Assembly (NCBI RefSeq): GCF_003063625.1
Contig: NZ_CP026604.1
Coordinates: forward strand, 5,248,065 to 5,312,064
DNA length: 64,000 nucleotides
Source of the DNA: Saccharobesus litoralis
GTDB taxonomy: Bacteria > Pseudomonadota > Gammaproteobacteria > Enterobacterales > Alteromonadaceae
Direction of reading: 5' to 3'
Shown here: in pieces, positions 49,505-59,633 of the stretch
How the letters are laid out: each line of letters starts with the position of its first letter
Numbering within the stretch: the first letter of the stretch is position 1
The notes under the pieces: model-generated
The model's database searches: none
What the model saw: the letters and a program-made list of their open reading frames with translations, nothing else
Told to the model about the DNA's origin: nothing
Translations under genes and position numbers: made by a program

Positions 49505-49930
49505 TTACTCCGGATTATCCGTCATTAAACCAACTGATGGCACACCAGACTTTTGCAAAAGCACCATCATTTGTACAACCGTGTTGTAATCAACTCGTCC
49601 ATCTCCTTCGACCATAACAGGGCTTTCTGGCTCTTCTATCATGTAAGCGGCAACAATAGAAGCAAGCTCTGTAGGTGTTAATGGCCCTTGTTTTTCACTA
49701 CCTACCGTGACGAAATATTCGTAATCGATAGTCACTGAAGCAATAATGGGTGTTTTGGTATCTTCAGCTAACGGGTTCGCTTGCGCCTGTGGCAAACTAA
49801 CATTAACCCCTTGTGTAATAAAAGGAGCAGTTACCATAAAGATAATCAGTAAAACCAGCATAACGTCGATATACGGCACAACGTTAATCTCAGCGACTGG
49901 TCTACGTCGTATTTTTTGCTGAGGATGCAT
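49505..49930 (-). CDS. tolR: Tol-Pal system protein TolR
   Basis: ExbD/TolR family inner-membrane protein of 141 residues. The single helix has proton-path Asp22 in V-V-P-Y-I-D-V-M-L-V-L-L. The periplasmic domain binds peptidoglycan. It lies two bases before tolA and five after tolQ. Confidence 0.97.
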   Translation of the reverse strand: MHPQQKIRRRPVAEINVVPYIDVMLVLLIIFMVTAPFITQGVNVSLPQAQANPLAEDTKTPIIASVTIDYEYFVTVGSEKQGPLTPTELASIVAAYMIEEPESPVMVEGDGRVDYNTVVQMMVLLQKSGVPSVGLMTDNPE

Positions 49931-49935
49931 TAAAA

Positions 49936-50637
49936 CTAGTGCTCCCCTGCTTTTTCATCTTTTCCAGCCAGCGCTTGACGTTGCAAAATAGCGGAAAACT
50001 CTTCCATAAAGTTATAATAACTCGTTTCAATTTTTTCGACTGAGTTTGAAAAACGGTTATATGCAACAACGGCTGGAATAGCAGCAAACAAGCCCATTGC
50101 GGTCGCAATTAACGCTTCTGCAATACCTGGAGCAACCATATTCAATGTAGCTTGCTTAACTTCACCTAACGCAATAAATGAATTCATTATCCCCCAGACG
50201 GTACCAAATAAACCAATATATGGACTAATTGAACCAACAGTGGCTAAAAATGGTAAATGAGTTTCTAGCTTTTCCACTTCTCGAGAAAGGGACACTCGCA
50301 TCGCTCGATGAGTCGCATCCATCAGCATTTCTGAAGAGCCGACATTACCTTTACGTATACGGGCAAATTCTTTAAAGCCGGCTTTGAAAATAGACTCTAA
50401 ACCACTTTGCTTAGCATTTGCATAATTCAACTCTTGATACAAACGTGCTAGGTCCACACCAGACCAAAATTTATCTTCAAATTGGCTAGCACTACTTTTC
50501 GCACTGCTTAACGCCGCATTACGCTGAAATATCATGGTCCATGAAATTAATGACAATAAAAGTAGTAACACCATGACGCCTTGTACAAGTAGGCTGGCTT
50601 CAAGAAATAATCCCCAAAAGGTGATATCAGCAGACAC
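49936..50637 (-). CDS. tolQ: Tol-Pal system protein TolQ
   Basis: Proton-channel subunit of the Tol motor, homologous to ExbB/MotA, with three transmembrane helices. P-Y-I-G-L-F-G-T-V-W-G-I-M and E-A-L-I-A-T-A-M-G-L are the signatures. Length 233. Its start overlaps ybgC by 11 bases. Confidence 0.97.
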   Translation of the reverse strand: MSADITFWGLFLEASLLVQGVMVLLLLLSLISWTMIFQRNAALSSAKSSASQFEDKFWSGVDLARLYQELNYANAKQSGLESIFKAGFKEFARIRKGNVGSSEMLMDATHRAMRVSLSREVEKLETHLPFLATVGSISPYIGLFGTVWGIMNSFIALGEVKQATLNMVAPGIAEALIATAMGLFAAIPAVVAYNRFSNSVEKIETSYYNFMEEFSAILQRQALAGKDEKAGEH

Positions 50638-51049
50638 GTAGTAATTCCTCGTATATATAGTCTGGTATGCGTAGTGGCTTCATTTCAGCTAAATTAATGG
50701 TTGCCACCAAAACTTCGGCTCGGTTGATTAATTGTTCATCACACTCAATCCATTGCTCAAATATAATGCTGGCTTTTTTGAGTGTTTTAATTCGAGTCTT
50801 CACCACTAGCTCGCTATTGAACCGAGCGGCCTGAATGTTATCAACGCTAAAAGATTTAACAATAAAAGCAAAGTTTTCAGCAAGAAGATCTTGTTGACGA
50901 ACACCTAAGGTATTCATCATCTCGCTGCGCGCTCGCTCATAAAACTTCAAATAATTAGCATGATAAACAACCCCACCGGCATCCGTATCTTCGTAAAAAA
51001 CACGTAAGTAGTAGAAATAGGTGTTATCAATAAAGCTGGGGTTTGGCAT
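50627..51049 (-). CDS. ybgC: Acyl-CoA thioesterase YbgC
   Basis: Hot-dog fold thioesterase, first gene of the Tol-Pal operon, 140 residues. The catalytic region Y-E-D-T-D-A-G-G-V-V-Y-H-A-N-Y (19-33) is intact. In E. coli it acts on acyl-CoA or acyl-ACP and is linked to phospholipid synthesis. Confidence 0.95.
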   Translation of the reverse strand: MPNPSFIDNTYFYYLRVFYEDTDAGGVVYHANYLKFYERARSEMMNTLGVRQQDLLAENFAFIVKSFSVDNIQAARFNSELVVKTRIKTLKKASIIFEQWIECDEQLINRAEVLVATINLAEMKPLRIPDYIYEELLRVC

Positions 51050-51287
51050 TTTTTGCTCTTAAGCACTTACAGCATAATGCTGAATGAAGCTTTACTTAAC
51101 GCTATATTTATTATTAGGTCGAAAATATGCCAAAAACTGGCGGTTAAATAAAGAGATTGGCAAGAAATCGCAAGGCTAAACGGCAATAATTTATACCGTT
51201 TAGCGCAAGTTAACAAAAGTTATACGAAAAACAACTAGATTTGCACTTTTTTGATGAGTTTATCGACACATCCGATAACGACAAAGA

Positions 51288-52289
51288 CTAATCCTTGCTA
51301 ATACCAAAGTGTTGATAAACTCTTGGCGTCGCGATCCGCCCTCTTGGGGTTCGCTGAATAAACCCTTGCTGAATAAGATAAGGTTCAATGACATCTTCGA
51401 TAGTATCTTTATCCTCACCTATTGCAGCAGCCAGATTGTCCAGCCCCACGGGTCCACCATCAAATTTATCGATAATCGTATCTAGGATTTTTTTATCCAT
51501 GTAGTCAAATCCCATATTATCTACTTCGAGCATATCTAAGGCAGCGGCGGCGACTTTTTGTTCTGCCTTGCCGTCTGCTTTCACATCAGCATAATCACGA
51601 ACACGTCGCAATAATCGATTGGCTATTCTCGGCGTACCTCTACTACGACAAGCGACTTCTAACGCGCCCTTTTCTTCTAAATCCATATTTAGAAAACTCG
51701 CTGAACGCATAACAATTTTTTGCAGCTCTTCCGTTTTATAAAATTCAAGACGCTGAACGATACCGAAACGATCGCGCAAAGGAGAAGTCAATGAGCCAGC
51801 TCGAGTTGTAGCGCCAATTAAAGTGAATGGCGGTAAATCCAGTTTGATTGAGCGTGCAGCTGGGCCTTCACCTATCATGATATCCAACTGATAATCTTCC
51901 ATCGCTGGATAAAGTACCTCTTCAACCATAGGGCTAAGTCGATGAATTTCATCAATAAATAACACATCATTCGGTTCAAGGTTTGTTAACAGCGCAGCTA
52001 AATCGCCTGCTTTTTCTAAAACGGGTCCCGATGTGGTTTTAATATTGACGCCCATTTCATTAGCTAAAATCCGAGCTAATGTGGTTTTACCTAGTCCCGG
52101 AGGACCAAAAATTAGAACATGATCTAACGCATCTTCACGTTTACGAGCGGCTTCGATATAAATCGACATTTGCTCTACAACATGCGTTTGCCCAGTATAG
52201 TCAGATAACTTTTGTGGGCGTATCGCACGATCAACGGCGTCATCTTCGCGGTCGGCGCTAGCGCTAATAATTCTATCGGCTTCAATCAT
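51288..52289 (-). CDS. ruvB: Holliday junction branch migration helicase RuvB
   Basis: AAA+ motor of the RuvAB complex. Walker A G-P-P-G-L-G-K-T at 62-69, Walker B with D-E-I-H at 113-116, the sensor region G-A-T-T-R-A-G, and a C-terminal winged helix ending R-G-R-I-A-T-P. Length 333 is normal. The 238 bases between it and ybgC hold no gene. Confidence 0.98.
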   Translation of the reverse strand: MIEADRIISASADREDDAVDRAIRPQKLSDYTGQTHVVEQMSIYIEAARKREDALDHVLIFGPPGLGKTTLARILANEMGVNIKTTSGPVLEKAGDLAALLTNLEPNDVLFIDEIHRLSPMVEEVLYPAMEDYQLDIMIGEGPAARSIKLDLPPFTLIGATTRAGSLTSPLRDRFGIVQRLEFYKTEELQKIVMRSASFLNMDLEEKGALEVACRSRGTPRIANRLLRRVRDYADVKADGKAEQKVAAAALDMLEVDNMGFDYMDKKILDTIIDKFDGGPVGLDNLAAAIGEDKDTIEDVIEPYLIQQGFIQRTPRGRIATPRVYQHFGISKD

Positions 52290-52319
52290 GTTGGTAACTT
52301 TTTAATTGCTATTCAGGCC

Positions 52320-52937
52320 TTAAAGCATGGCTTTTAAGGCATCTTTAATTATGGCTTCACTCGTCATCCCAACTTTAGCCACTTTTTTAACCGTAGTTTC
52401 AGCTTGATTCGCTTTATAACCTAAGGCTATTAACGCATCAACCGCATCATTAACTGGGTTGGTTGCGGGTTCCAACACCATATCCATATTACTAGCTTGA
52501 CTATCAGCTGTTGGAGTTGCTGGAATATCACGCCAGTTTTTCAAGCGATCAGACATTTCTAGCAATAAACGTTCTGCCGTTTTTTTACCAACGCCAGGGA
52601 CTTTTACAATCCGACTAATATCGGCTTGGTTAACCGCCCAAATAAAGTCTTCACCTGACATGGCTGACAATATGGCTAACGCCAATTTAGGGCCTACACC
52701 ATTTGCTTTTAATAATTCACGGAACAAATCACGTTCGAATTTGGCATGAAAACCATAAAGTGCTTGCGAGTCTTCTCGGAACACTTGATGCATAAAAAGT
52801 GTTGTCGCAGAATCGTCTTGCGGTAAATTATAGAAGCTAGTCATTGGCAAATTCACTTCATAGCCAACACCATTTACCTCTAATACACATTGTGGTGGTG
52901 TTTTTTCTATCACCACTCCTGTTAACCTGACTATCAC
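52320..52937 (-). CDS. ruvA: Holliday junction DNA-binding protein RuvA
   Basis: Tetrameric junction-binding subunit of 205 residues. OB fold, then helix-hairpin-helix motifs (L-L-K-A-N-G-V-G-P-K-L-A and I-V-K-V-P-G-V-G-K-K-T-A) and a C-terminal domain that contacts RuvB. Seven bases after ruvC, 30 before ruvB. Confidence 0.97.
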   Translation of the reverse strand: MIVRLTGVVIEKTPPQCVLEVNGVGYEVNLPMTSFYNLPQDDSATTLFMHQVFREDSQALYGFHAKFERDLFRELLKANGVGPKLALAILSAMSGEDFIWAVNQADISRIVKVPGVGKKTAERLLLEMSDRLKNWRDIPATPTADSQASNMDMVLEPATNPVNDAVDALIALGYKANQAETTVKKVAKVGMTSEAIIKDALKAML

Positions 52938-52944
52938 AAAAACT

Positions 52945-53469
52945 CTACCTTCTTAATCGCCCACGCACTGTTTTACTTGCTTGTCCAGCCATGCTAATTA
53001 AACTTTGGTGAGTATGACCATGGCACATTGCTATAGCAAGTGCATCTGCTGCATCGGCTTGTGGCATTTTTGATAAATTGAGAATGCTTTGTACCATGTG
53101 TTGCACTTGGCTTTTAGCCGCATTCCCTTTACCAACAACAGCCTGCTTTATTTGCCGTGCGGAATATTCAGAAACGGGTAAATCAGCCAACATAGCAGCA
53201 ACAATAGCAGCACCTCGTGCTTGTCCCAGTTTTAAAGCTGAATCAGCATTATGCGCGACAAAGACTTGCTCTATAGCAAATTCGTCTGGCTTAAACTGGC
53301 GTATGATCTCTGTGATACCTTGATGGATTTGCTTTAAACGCTCGGGCAAGGCAGCGTCACCAAGGCGAATACAACCGCTACCTAAGTATTCAAATTTATG
53401 CCCTAGCTGGCGAACAACCCCGTATCCAGTTAAACGAGAGCCGGGGTCTATGCCGAGAATAACAGGCAA
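52945..53469 (-). CDS. ruvC: Crossover junction endonuclease RuvC
   Basis: Resolvase of Holliday junctions with RNase-H fold. First catalytic Asp in G-I-D-P-G-S-R (D7), middle Glu in F-A-I-E-Q-V-F, and the pair in [10 protein letters not shown]. Length 174. It follows aspS by 12 bases; the yebC gene often found between them in gammaproteobacteria is missing. Confidence 0.97.
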   Translation of the reverse strand: MPVILGIDPGSRLTGYGVVRQLGHKFEYLGSGCIRLGDAALPERLKQIHQGITEIIRQFKPDEFAIEQVFVAHNADSALKLGQARGAAIVAAMLADLPVSEYSARQIKQAVVGKGNAAKSQVQHMVQSILNLSKMPQADAADALAIAMCHGHTHQSLISMAGQASKTVRGRLRR

Positions 53470-53481
53470 AATAAAACCTAA

Positions 53482-55257
53482 TTATTCTTTATCTTCATTG
53501 CTTACGATTTGCACGCCTAACTCTTTTAGCTGAGCTGGGTTAGCAAATCCTGGGGCATCAGTTAACGGACAAGCAGCCGTCGTTGTTTTCGGGAATGCCA
53601 TAACGTCACGGATCGAAGTTGCGCCTGTCATTAACATAACCAAGCGATCTAAGCCAAACGCTAAACCAGCATGTGGAGGAGCACCAAATTTTAATGCTTC
53701 AAGTAAGAAACCAAATTTTTCTTCAGCTTCGTCTTTTTCAATCCCCAATACATCGAACACGACAGCTTGCATATCTTGTTCATGAATACGAACGGAACCG
53801 CCACCTAACTCAACACCATTTAATACCATATCGTAAGCATTAGACAAAGCTTCAGCAGGGTTCGCCTTCAGCTCTTCTGCTGTTACACCAACTGGCGCTG
53901 TAAATGGATGATGAAGCGGTGTTAAACCACCTTCAATTTCTTCAAACATTGGGAAGTCTACAACCCAAAGCGGTTTCCACTCGTCAGTTGTTAACCCTAG
54001 ATCTTCACCCAATTTAAGGCGTAAAGCACCTAATGCTTCGGTTACTACATTGTATGAATCAGAACCGAAGAAAATTATATCACCAGACTCTGCTTCCACA
54101 CGAGATGTAATAGCTAGCGCCGTTTCTTCAGGTAGGAATTTCAAGATTGGTGATTGTAATCCGTCGTAACCCGCCGCAGCATCATTGACTTTAATATAGG
54201 CTAAGCCTTTGGCGCCATAAATACCGACAAATTTAGTTAGTTCATCAATCCCTTTACGTGAAAATTTATCCGCTGCATTTGGTACTTTGATGACAGCTAC
54301 ACGGCCTTTAGCATCATTAGCTGGACCGGCAAAAACTTTAAACTCAACGTCTTTTAGTAGATCAGCAACATCAACAATTTCTAATGGGTTACGTAAATCA
54401 GGCTTATCACTACCAAAACGAGTCATAGCTTCAGCATAAGTCATACGTGGGAATTCGCCTAAATCAACACTTAGCAAATCTTGGAAAATTCCACGGATCA
54501 TTTGTTCAGTGATTGCCATCACTTCGTCTGCCGACATAAATGATGTTTCGATATCTATCTGGGTAAATTCTGGTTGACGATCGGCGCGTAAATCTTCATC
54601 ACGGAAACATTTAACGATTTGGTAATAGCGATCCAAGCCAGACATCATCAACAATTGCTTAAACAATTGAGGTGATTGCGGTAAAGCAAAAAACTGGCCT
54701 TTATGTGTGCGGCTAGGCACTAAATAATCTCGAGCGCCTTCAGGTGTCGCTTTAGTTAGGATCGGTGTTTCAACATCGAGGAAACCATTGTCATCCATGA
54801 AGCGACGAACAGCGCTGGTTACTTGCGCACGAAATTTCATTCGTTCAGACATTTCAGGACGACGTAAATCTAAATAACGATATTTAAGTCGTTGTTCTTC
54901 AGAATTATTTAAATGACCGTCCATGTTTAATGGCAATGGTGCTGAACTATTTAAAATAACAAGATCGTTAGCAAGTAACTCAACTGCTCCTGTTGCCATA
55001 TCTTTGTTAATTTGACTATCTGGACGAGCGCGGACAGTACCTGTTACCTGAATACAAAACTCATGGCGCAATTGGTTAGCCGTTGCAAATAACTCTTCAA
55101 AATCTGGATCGATCACCACTTGCAGAATACCTTGGCGATCACGCATATCAAGAAAGATTAAGCCACCTAAATCACGACGGCGGTTAACCCAACCACAGAG
55201 TTTAACTTCCTGACCAACTAGCGACTCATTGATGTCGCCACAATAATGACTACGCAT
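53482..55257 (-). CDS. aspS: Aspartyl-tRNA synthetase
   Basis: Class II synthetase of 591 residues, the bacterial long form with OB anticodon-binding domain, GAD insert and catalytic core. [32 protein letters not shown] and G-L-A-F-G-L-D-R are the motifs seen. Confidence 0.98.
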   Translation of the reverse strand: MRSHYCGDINESLVGQEVKLCGWVNRRRDLGGLIFLDMRDRQGILQVVIDPDFEELFATANQLRHEFCIQVTGTVRARPDSQINKDMATGAVELLANDLVILNSSAPLPLNMDGHLNNSEEQRLKYRYLDLRRPEMSERMKFRAQVTSAVRRFMDDNGFLDVETPILTKATPEGARDYLVPSRTHKGQFFALPQSPQLFKQLLMMSGLDRYYQIVKCFRDEDLRADRQPEFTQIDIETSFMSADEVMAITEQMIRGIFQDLLSVDLGEFPRMTYAEAMTRFGSDKPDLRNPLEIVDVADLLKDVEFKVFAGPANDAKGRVAVIKVPNAADKFSRKGIDELTKFVGIYGAKGLAYIKVNDAAAGYDGLQSPILKFLPEETALAITSRVEAESGDIIFFGSDSYNVVTEALGALRLKLGEDLGLTTDEWKPLWVVDFPMFEEIEGGLTPLHHPFTAPVGVTAEELKANPAEALSNAYDMVLNGVELGGGSVRIHEQDMQAVVFDVLGIEKDEAEEKFGFLLEALKFGAPPHAGLAFGLDRLVMLMTGATSIRDVMAFPKTTTAACPLTDAPGFANPAQLKELGVQIVSNEDKE

Positions 55258-55385
55258 GAATGTGTAATTCCTGTGAAAAATTGACTATATACCGCGTCTG
55301 AAATAAGCGCGGCAAAAAATTGCGAGGATTATAAAGCAAAGCGAAAAAGGAAAACAGTGAGGAATGAATATGCTTTTATAGCCAA

Positions 55386-55814
55386 TTACGATCTTAATTG
55401 GCCATTTATAGTAACAACTAAGGTTCGACTACCACCATAATCTCGATGTTCACCTAAATAAATTCCCTGCCATGTGCCCAGTGCGAAACGCCCACCACTG
55501 ATTGGTACATCGATGCTAGCGCCTAAAGTGCTTGCTTTAATATGAGCAGGCATGTCATCACTGCCCTCATAGGTATGTTTATAATATGGCGCATCTTCAG
55601 GCACAAATTTATTAAAATGCGCTTCCATATCTAAACGAACTGTGGGGTCAGCATTTTCATTAAGCGTTAAGCTAGCAGAAGTGTGGCGAATAAATATATT
55701 CACCATGCCAATCTGGTAATCGCTTAGTTGTGGTAACTGACGTTCTATCTCGTCTGTAATTAAATGAAAACCACGTTGGCGTGGTTTTAACTGAATATTA
55801 AACTGTTGCCACAT
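55386..55814 (-). CDS. YjbQ family protein (UPF0047)
   Basis: Small cytosolic protein of 142 residues. I-F-I-R-H-T-S-A-S-L-T-L-N-E-N-A-D-P, H-T-Y-E-G-S-D-D-M-P-A-H and G-T-W-Q-G-I-Y-L-G-E-H-R are hallmarks. Some members show weak thiamine-phosphate synthase activity, but the true role is not settled. It is six bases before cheX on the opposite end of the transcript order (cheX first). Confidence 0.9.
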   Translation of the reverse strand: MWQQFNIQLKPRQRGFHLITDEIERQLPQLSDYQIGMVNIFIRHTSASLTLNENADPTVRLDMEAHFNKFVPEDAPYYKHTYEGSDDMPAHIKASTLGASIDVPISGGRFALGTWQGIYLGEHRDYGGSRTLVVTINGQLRS

Positions 55815-55820
55815 ATGGGG

Positions 55821-56291
55821 TTAAGCATCTTTGTCGAAGCAAATCTCAATATGAGCATTACCCGCTTCACCTTCAAAAGGCATCAATACAATTGCACCCT
55901 CTGTCTTATGCCCTATTGTATGCCCTTTACCAGAGACAACCATGGGTGTAGCCATATCAAACTCATAGCCTTTTTCACCTAACAGTTTTTTGGCTCCACC
56001 GGTAACCATGTTAGTGATCTCACCAACCATATCGGTGACTTCTTCGTTGATTGAATCGGGGCGTTCTCCCAACATTCGCGCCATAATATCTAAGGCAAGG
56101 CCCTCATCAAATGAAATAGAAAAAGAGCCTTTTGTTTGCGGGCCGACCATTCCAATTAAACCAGATACATCACCGCGAGCCACTTCGTCTTTTTTTACTC
56201 TCGGCTTACCTGGCTTTAACTCCACCATTGCCATCGTACTTAAAACATTAAGCAGGGAAGACAAAAATGGATTAACAAATTCTACGTTCAT
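55821..56291 (-). CDS. CheX-family CheY phosphatase
   Basis: The 156-residue protein has the CheC/CheX catalytic pair Glu91 and Asn94 in E-I-T-N-M-V-T-G-G, which removes phosphate from response regulators. The start at M-N-V-E-F-V is set by AGGA upstream; the frame is open 26 codons further, without support. G-S-F-S-I-S-F-D-E-G lies in the dimer core. The partner regulator is not evident here. Confidence 0.88.
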   Translation of the reverse strand: MNVEFVNPFLSSLLNVLSTMAMVELKPGKPRVKKDEVARGDVSGLIGMVGPQTKGSFSISFDEGLALDIMARMLGERPDSINEEVTDMVGEITNMVTGGAKKLLGEKGYEFDMATPMVVSGKGHTIGHKTEGAIVLMPFEGEAGNAHIEICFDKDA

Positions 56292-56617
56292 GACTATTCC
56301 TAAAAGCCTTGTTAGATGACTTTTCCTGAAAGATTCTCTTAATGTAAACCGCATCGAGCGATAGTTCAATGTTGCAAAACTGATTTAAATGAGTTTTTTA
56401 CACCTTACATATTAAAATTCCATTTAAAAATCAGAAGCTTGCTTATTAAATATGTACTTAAACGCCTATTTAAAATCAATAATCAACCGGTTAATTATCA
56501 ACCATTAACTAAGCCACATTGACAAACACAGTTCAATTTATAATCAATTAAGAAATAGACTATAGCGATGTGCAAAACTTACTTATTCTTCATAACAATT
56601 AAAGACTATATAATTGC
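56292..56617. other. AT-rich gap between cheX and the IS element
   Basis: No gene is seen. It should hold the cheX promoter (minus strand). TATAAT at 56609-56614 (plus strand) lies 10 bases before the left end of the IS and could be the original -10 box for mtnD, now cut off by the insertion. Confidence 0.4.
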
Positions 56618-56623
56618 CTATAT

Positions 56624-58570
56624 CCGATCTTCCGCACTTAATTATAGATACAGGATATTTTGTGTGGTTGCGGCCCTAAATTTTTAAGTAGATCTGTTTG
56701 TTCGATAAGCTTATCCTGTTTTACGCGCACGACAAATGCCACCGCATAGCAGTGTATTTTTCTTCAAGTGATGGCTAGCTCAGTTGATATATATCTAAAG
56801 CTTCTTTGCCAAATAAGCGAATGATTTTCTCTTCTCTTTCACTGATATTCGCGACCCCAATGCCTTGTGTTCCTAAATCAACATAACTTATCCCTCGCAG
56901 CATTTGAAAGACCCAGCGTAATGTAGGCGATTGCGTGGGGTGCCCTAACTGATTGGGCAAGGTTTCGTCTTCTTTTGTTAATCTCGCTCTCAATTCGTAT
57001 TGACCTAAGTTGTAAACCAGCAACGATAAACTCATGACCATCAGTAATGCGTCTATCCGTTGTGGGTTTTGCAGGTAAATGCGATTGCTTTGAAAGGATT
57101 TGTCTTTCATGAACCTGAAACCATTTTCAACTTGAGATTGTTGCTTGTATTCCTTAAGCATTTGCGCGGGTGTTAAACTCGTTTTATTTGTGGCTAAGAC
57201 GAATCGACCAAGTGGGTGCTTCGCTTGGGCTATGGCTTCTGCGTTTTCTACAATGTCTGCTATGACCCGGTAACCTTTGAGTTTTTTATCTTCTGGCTTC
57301 GGTCTTCCTCGTTTTTCGTATCCCCATTGAGCCTCTATTTCGCGTTCAACAACTTGGTGATACTTCGCTTTTTTAGCGGTATTTTTAAGTGCCTGTCTCG
57401 CGTCATGCTCACACGCATACAATGTCCCTGATACTTTTTTCAATGCGCGAGTTAATGCTTGATGTGCGTTATCGATTTTCTTTTCCAATGTTTTCAGTTG
57501 GCGAGCTTTACCTTGCTCAGAGCTGTATAGCACCCAGTTTTCATTCGGGCTGTCTTTGTCTTCATCGTTAATTTTGGCGTAACGATAACCGTTATCTAAT
57601 TCGCACCATTCAAAAGCATCATCGCTTTTCGCACTATTTTGCTTAACTATGTTTAAGGTGGCTGGCACGCGTGTCAGCCAATTCACGTTGGCATTTTGAA
57701 GCTTATTCGTGTTGTACAGCGCTGAATCAGCTACCCATAACATGTCTTCGCTATTATTGAGTTCTTCAATGAAGTTACGCATATAAGCAATGCTGTCATG
57801 AAATATCGTTTTGTCTGCTGCATTACCGTCATAACTTTCATAATAAATCGGAAGTCCTGCTGGGCCGTTGGTAATGAGATTAACAACCACTTGTTTCAAG
57901 TCGGGGCGATGGTCTTTGGAATACCCTTGTTTAGGTATTGGGGCATGCTTCCAATCACCATTGTATTCACCGAATAAGGCTAAGCTGGTGCTATCTAAAT
58001 GATGGCTGGTGCTTAATAAGCCATGCTCTTGAATAATTTCAAAAGCTAACTGACTAAATAAACGTGTCGTCCCGTGTTGATTCAGTTTATCAAGACATCG
58101 ACCCAGCGCATCCTCATTCATATCATCGGCACAAAGCCCTGGCGCTATCAATGCCTCTATCGGTTTGTCTTTAAAAAAGTCTGGGGTCATATACAAAGTC
58201 GCATTGGTGAACCCAAGACCATTCAGGATTAGCGCGCAGATCCGCTGCCCATACGTAGACTTGGTTCGTTTATCCAATTTAATCGGCAGCATCAGGTCAA
58301 TTCGCTGTGCAATTTTGTACTTTTTCAATAACGCAGCGACTAAACCAAGGTGATCCATAGATTGAATAGAGACTTGTTTGATTTGGGGCATTAATGGATC
58401 TGATAAATATAATGACAAGGATATTGTTATCTTAGCGAAGCTGTTTGAAATACTGTGTGATCTGTAGCGTGAATAAGGGTGATCTTTTACTTCAATGCTT
58501 GTGATCTATTTCGCACAATAAAGTGACTTGCTAAATTTTCAACATTTGAGATTAAAGTACGGAAGATGGG
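56624..58570 (-). mobile_element. IS1634-family insertion sequence, apparently intact
   Basis: A 1947-bp element. The left end CCGATCTTCCGCACTTAAT and the right end ATTAAAGTACGGAAGATGGG are imperfect terminal inverted repeats. CTATAT flanks it directly at 56618-56623 and 58571-58576, a 6-bp target duplication. One full-length transposase gene fills it. A kept duplication and an open transposase frame point to a recent insertion. Confidence 0.9.
56775..58418 (-). CDS. IS1634-family transposase (DDE)
   Basis: The 547-residue transposase has an N-terminal DUF4277-like region (about 14-115) and an IS4-superfamily DDE domain: Asp142 in H-H-L-D-S-T-S, Asp231 in V-A-D-S-A-L-Y and Glu431 in Q-V-E-N-G-F-R-F-M-K, the last being the Y/Q-E-N-type motif of the family. 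No frameshift or internal stop. It catalyses movement of the surrounding element. Confidence 0.92.
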   Translation of the reverse strand: MSLYLSDPLMPQIKQVSIQSMDHLGLVAALLKKYKIAQRIDLMLPIKLDKRTKSTYGQRICALILNGLGFTNATLYMTPDFFKDKPIEALIAPGLCADDMNEDALGRCLDKLNQHGTTRLFSQLAFEIIQEHGLLSTSHHLDSTSLALFGEYNGDWKHAPIPKQGYSKDHRPDLKQVVVNLITNGPAGLPIYYESYDGNAADKTIFHDSIAYMRNFIEELNNSEDMLWVADSALYNTNKLQNANVNWLTRVPATLNIVKQNSAKSDDAFEWCELDNGYRYAKINDEDKDSPNENWVLYSSEQGKARQLKTLEKKIDNAHQALTRALKKVSGTLYACEHDARQALKNTAKKAKYHQVVEREIEAQWGYEKRGRPKPEDKKLKGYRVIADIVENAEAIAQAKHPLGRFVLATNKTSLTPAQMLKEYKQQSQVENGFRFMKDKSFQSNRIYLQNPQRIDALLMVMSLSLLVYNLGQYELRARLTKEDETLPNQLGHPTQSPTLRWVFQMLRGISYVDLGTQGIGVANISEREEKIIRLFGKEALDIYQLS

Positions 58571-58620
58571 CTATATGTAAAGCATCTCGATAATAATCGC
58601 CATTAAAACCAATAAAGCTT

Positions 58621-59181
58621 ATGAGCCAACTTATTATTTATAAAGACACCCTACCGGCACTTGCTATATTTAACAGTACGGATAAAGTTGAAATTTCAAA
58701 TCACCTATCCAAAGTCAACATAGTATTCAAAGATAACAGTCAGCGTACCGTTACAAGTCAAAATAAAGAAGCCATTCTAACAGCACATGACTCGGTTATT
58801 AATAGCATAGCTTTGTTAACAAAGTATAAAAGTCGTGACCTTGTCTCGGTTGACGAGTCTACGCCAAACAAAGCGGATTTAAGAGCAAAATACATGTTTG
58901 AACACACTCACAATGAAGATGAAGTGCGCTTTTTTGTCGACGGTCGAGCATTATTCTGCCTGCATATCGGTAGTAATATATATCAAGTCATTTGTGAAAA
59001 GGGAGATTTAATTTCTATACCCAAAGATACAGCCCACTGGTTTGACATGGGAAGTAATCCTAATTTCTCGGTGATCCGTTTTTTTATGAATGAAAAAGGT
59101 TGGATAGCATCAGCAACGGGATCGGATATTGCTGCTCACTTTCCAACACTAGATCAAATTGACAACAAGCAGCTAAGCTAA
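58621..59181 (+). CDS. mtnD: Acireductone dioxygenase
   Basis: Cupin-fold enzyme of the methionine salvage pathway that splits acireductone with oxygen to formate and the keto-acid precursor of methionine (or to CO and another product with Ni). Metal ligands are His95, His97 and Glu101 in E-H-T-H-N-E-D-E-V-R and His139 in A-H-W-F-D, in register with the Klebsiella enzyme. Length 186. No other mtn gene is in the window. The IS right end lies 50 bases before the start codon, so native transcription may be interrupted. Its stop overlaps the convergent nfeD stop by four bases. Confidence 0.93.
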   Translation: MSQLIIYKDTLPALAIFNSTDKVEISNHLSKVNIVFKDNSQRTVTSQNKEAILTAHDSVINSIALLTKYKSRDLVSVDESTPNKADLRAKYMFEHTHNEDEVRFFVDGRALFCLHIGSNIYQVICEKGDLISIPKDTAHWFDMGSNPNFSVIRFFMNEKGWIASATGSDIAAHFPTLDQIDNKQLS

Positions 59182-59633
59182 ATTTCTTTAACCCAAAGCA
59201 CTCCAACTTCAGCTCTTATAACTTCAACTTCTTTGCCAGCAGGGATCACTTCGTGACTTTTAAGTGTCCAAAGAATGCCTGATAGTTTGTGCTGTGCTTT
59301 AGAGTTTAACGATACTTCGTCCGCTACAAAAAATCTAAGCCCAGTAAAGTCGCTTTTTACCATTTTATTGTCTGCTTTATCTTGAATGTTTTTTAACGGT
59401 TTCCAAAGCAATAAAGCCAAACAACTTGTGAAAATAGCGTTCGACAGGGCGATAGCACTCAAGCTGTCTGGTAATACACCTAACCAAACTGCACCACCAG
59501 TTATTAACAATGAAATACCAAAGAAAAACAAAATGAAAGTGGCAAAACCAAGTACCGCAACTTCAATTGTTAGAAGAATGATACCAACAGCAATCAAAGT
59601 TTCAGGTACATGACTGCTTATAAACTCAAACAT
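59178..59633 (-). CDS. NfeD-like membrane protein
   Basis: The 151-residue protein has three to four hydrophobic helices (about 10-80) and a C-terminal OB-fold domain ending V-E-V-I-R-A-E-V-G-V-L-W-V. Such proteins pair with SPFH/stomatin proteins; the start here overlaps the qmcA stop by one base (TAATG), so the pair is translationally coupled. Confidence 0.9.
   Translation of the reverse strand: MFEFISSHVPETLIAVGIILLTIEVAVLGFATFILFFFGISLLITGGAVWLGVLPDSLSAIALSNAIFTSCLALLLWKPLKNIQDKADNKMVKSDFTGLRFFVADEVSLNSKAQHKLSGILWTLKSHEVIPAGKEVEVIRAEVGVLWVKEI

Noticed and set aside
56520-56550. TTGACA followed by TATAAT as a promoter upstream of the IS
   Set aside because: The spacing is only 14 bases, too short for a sigma-70 promoter.
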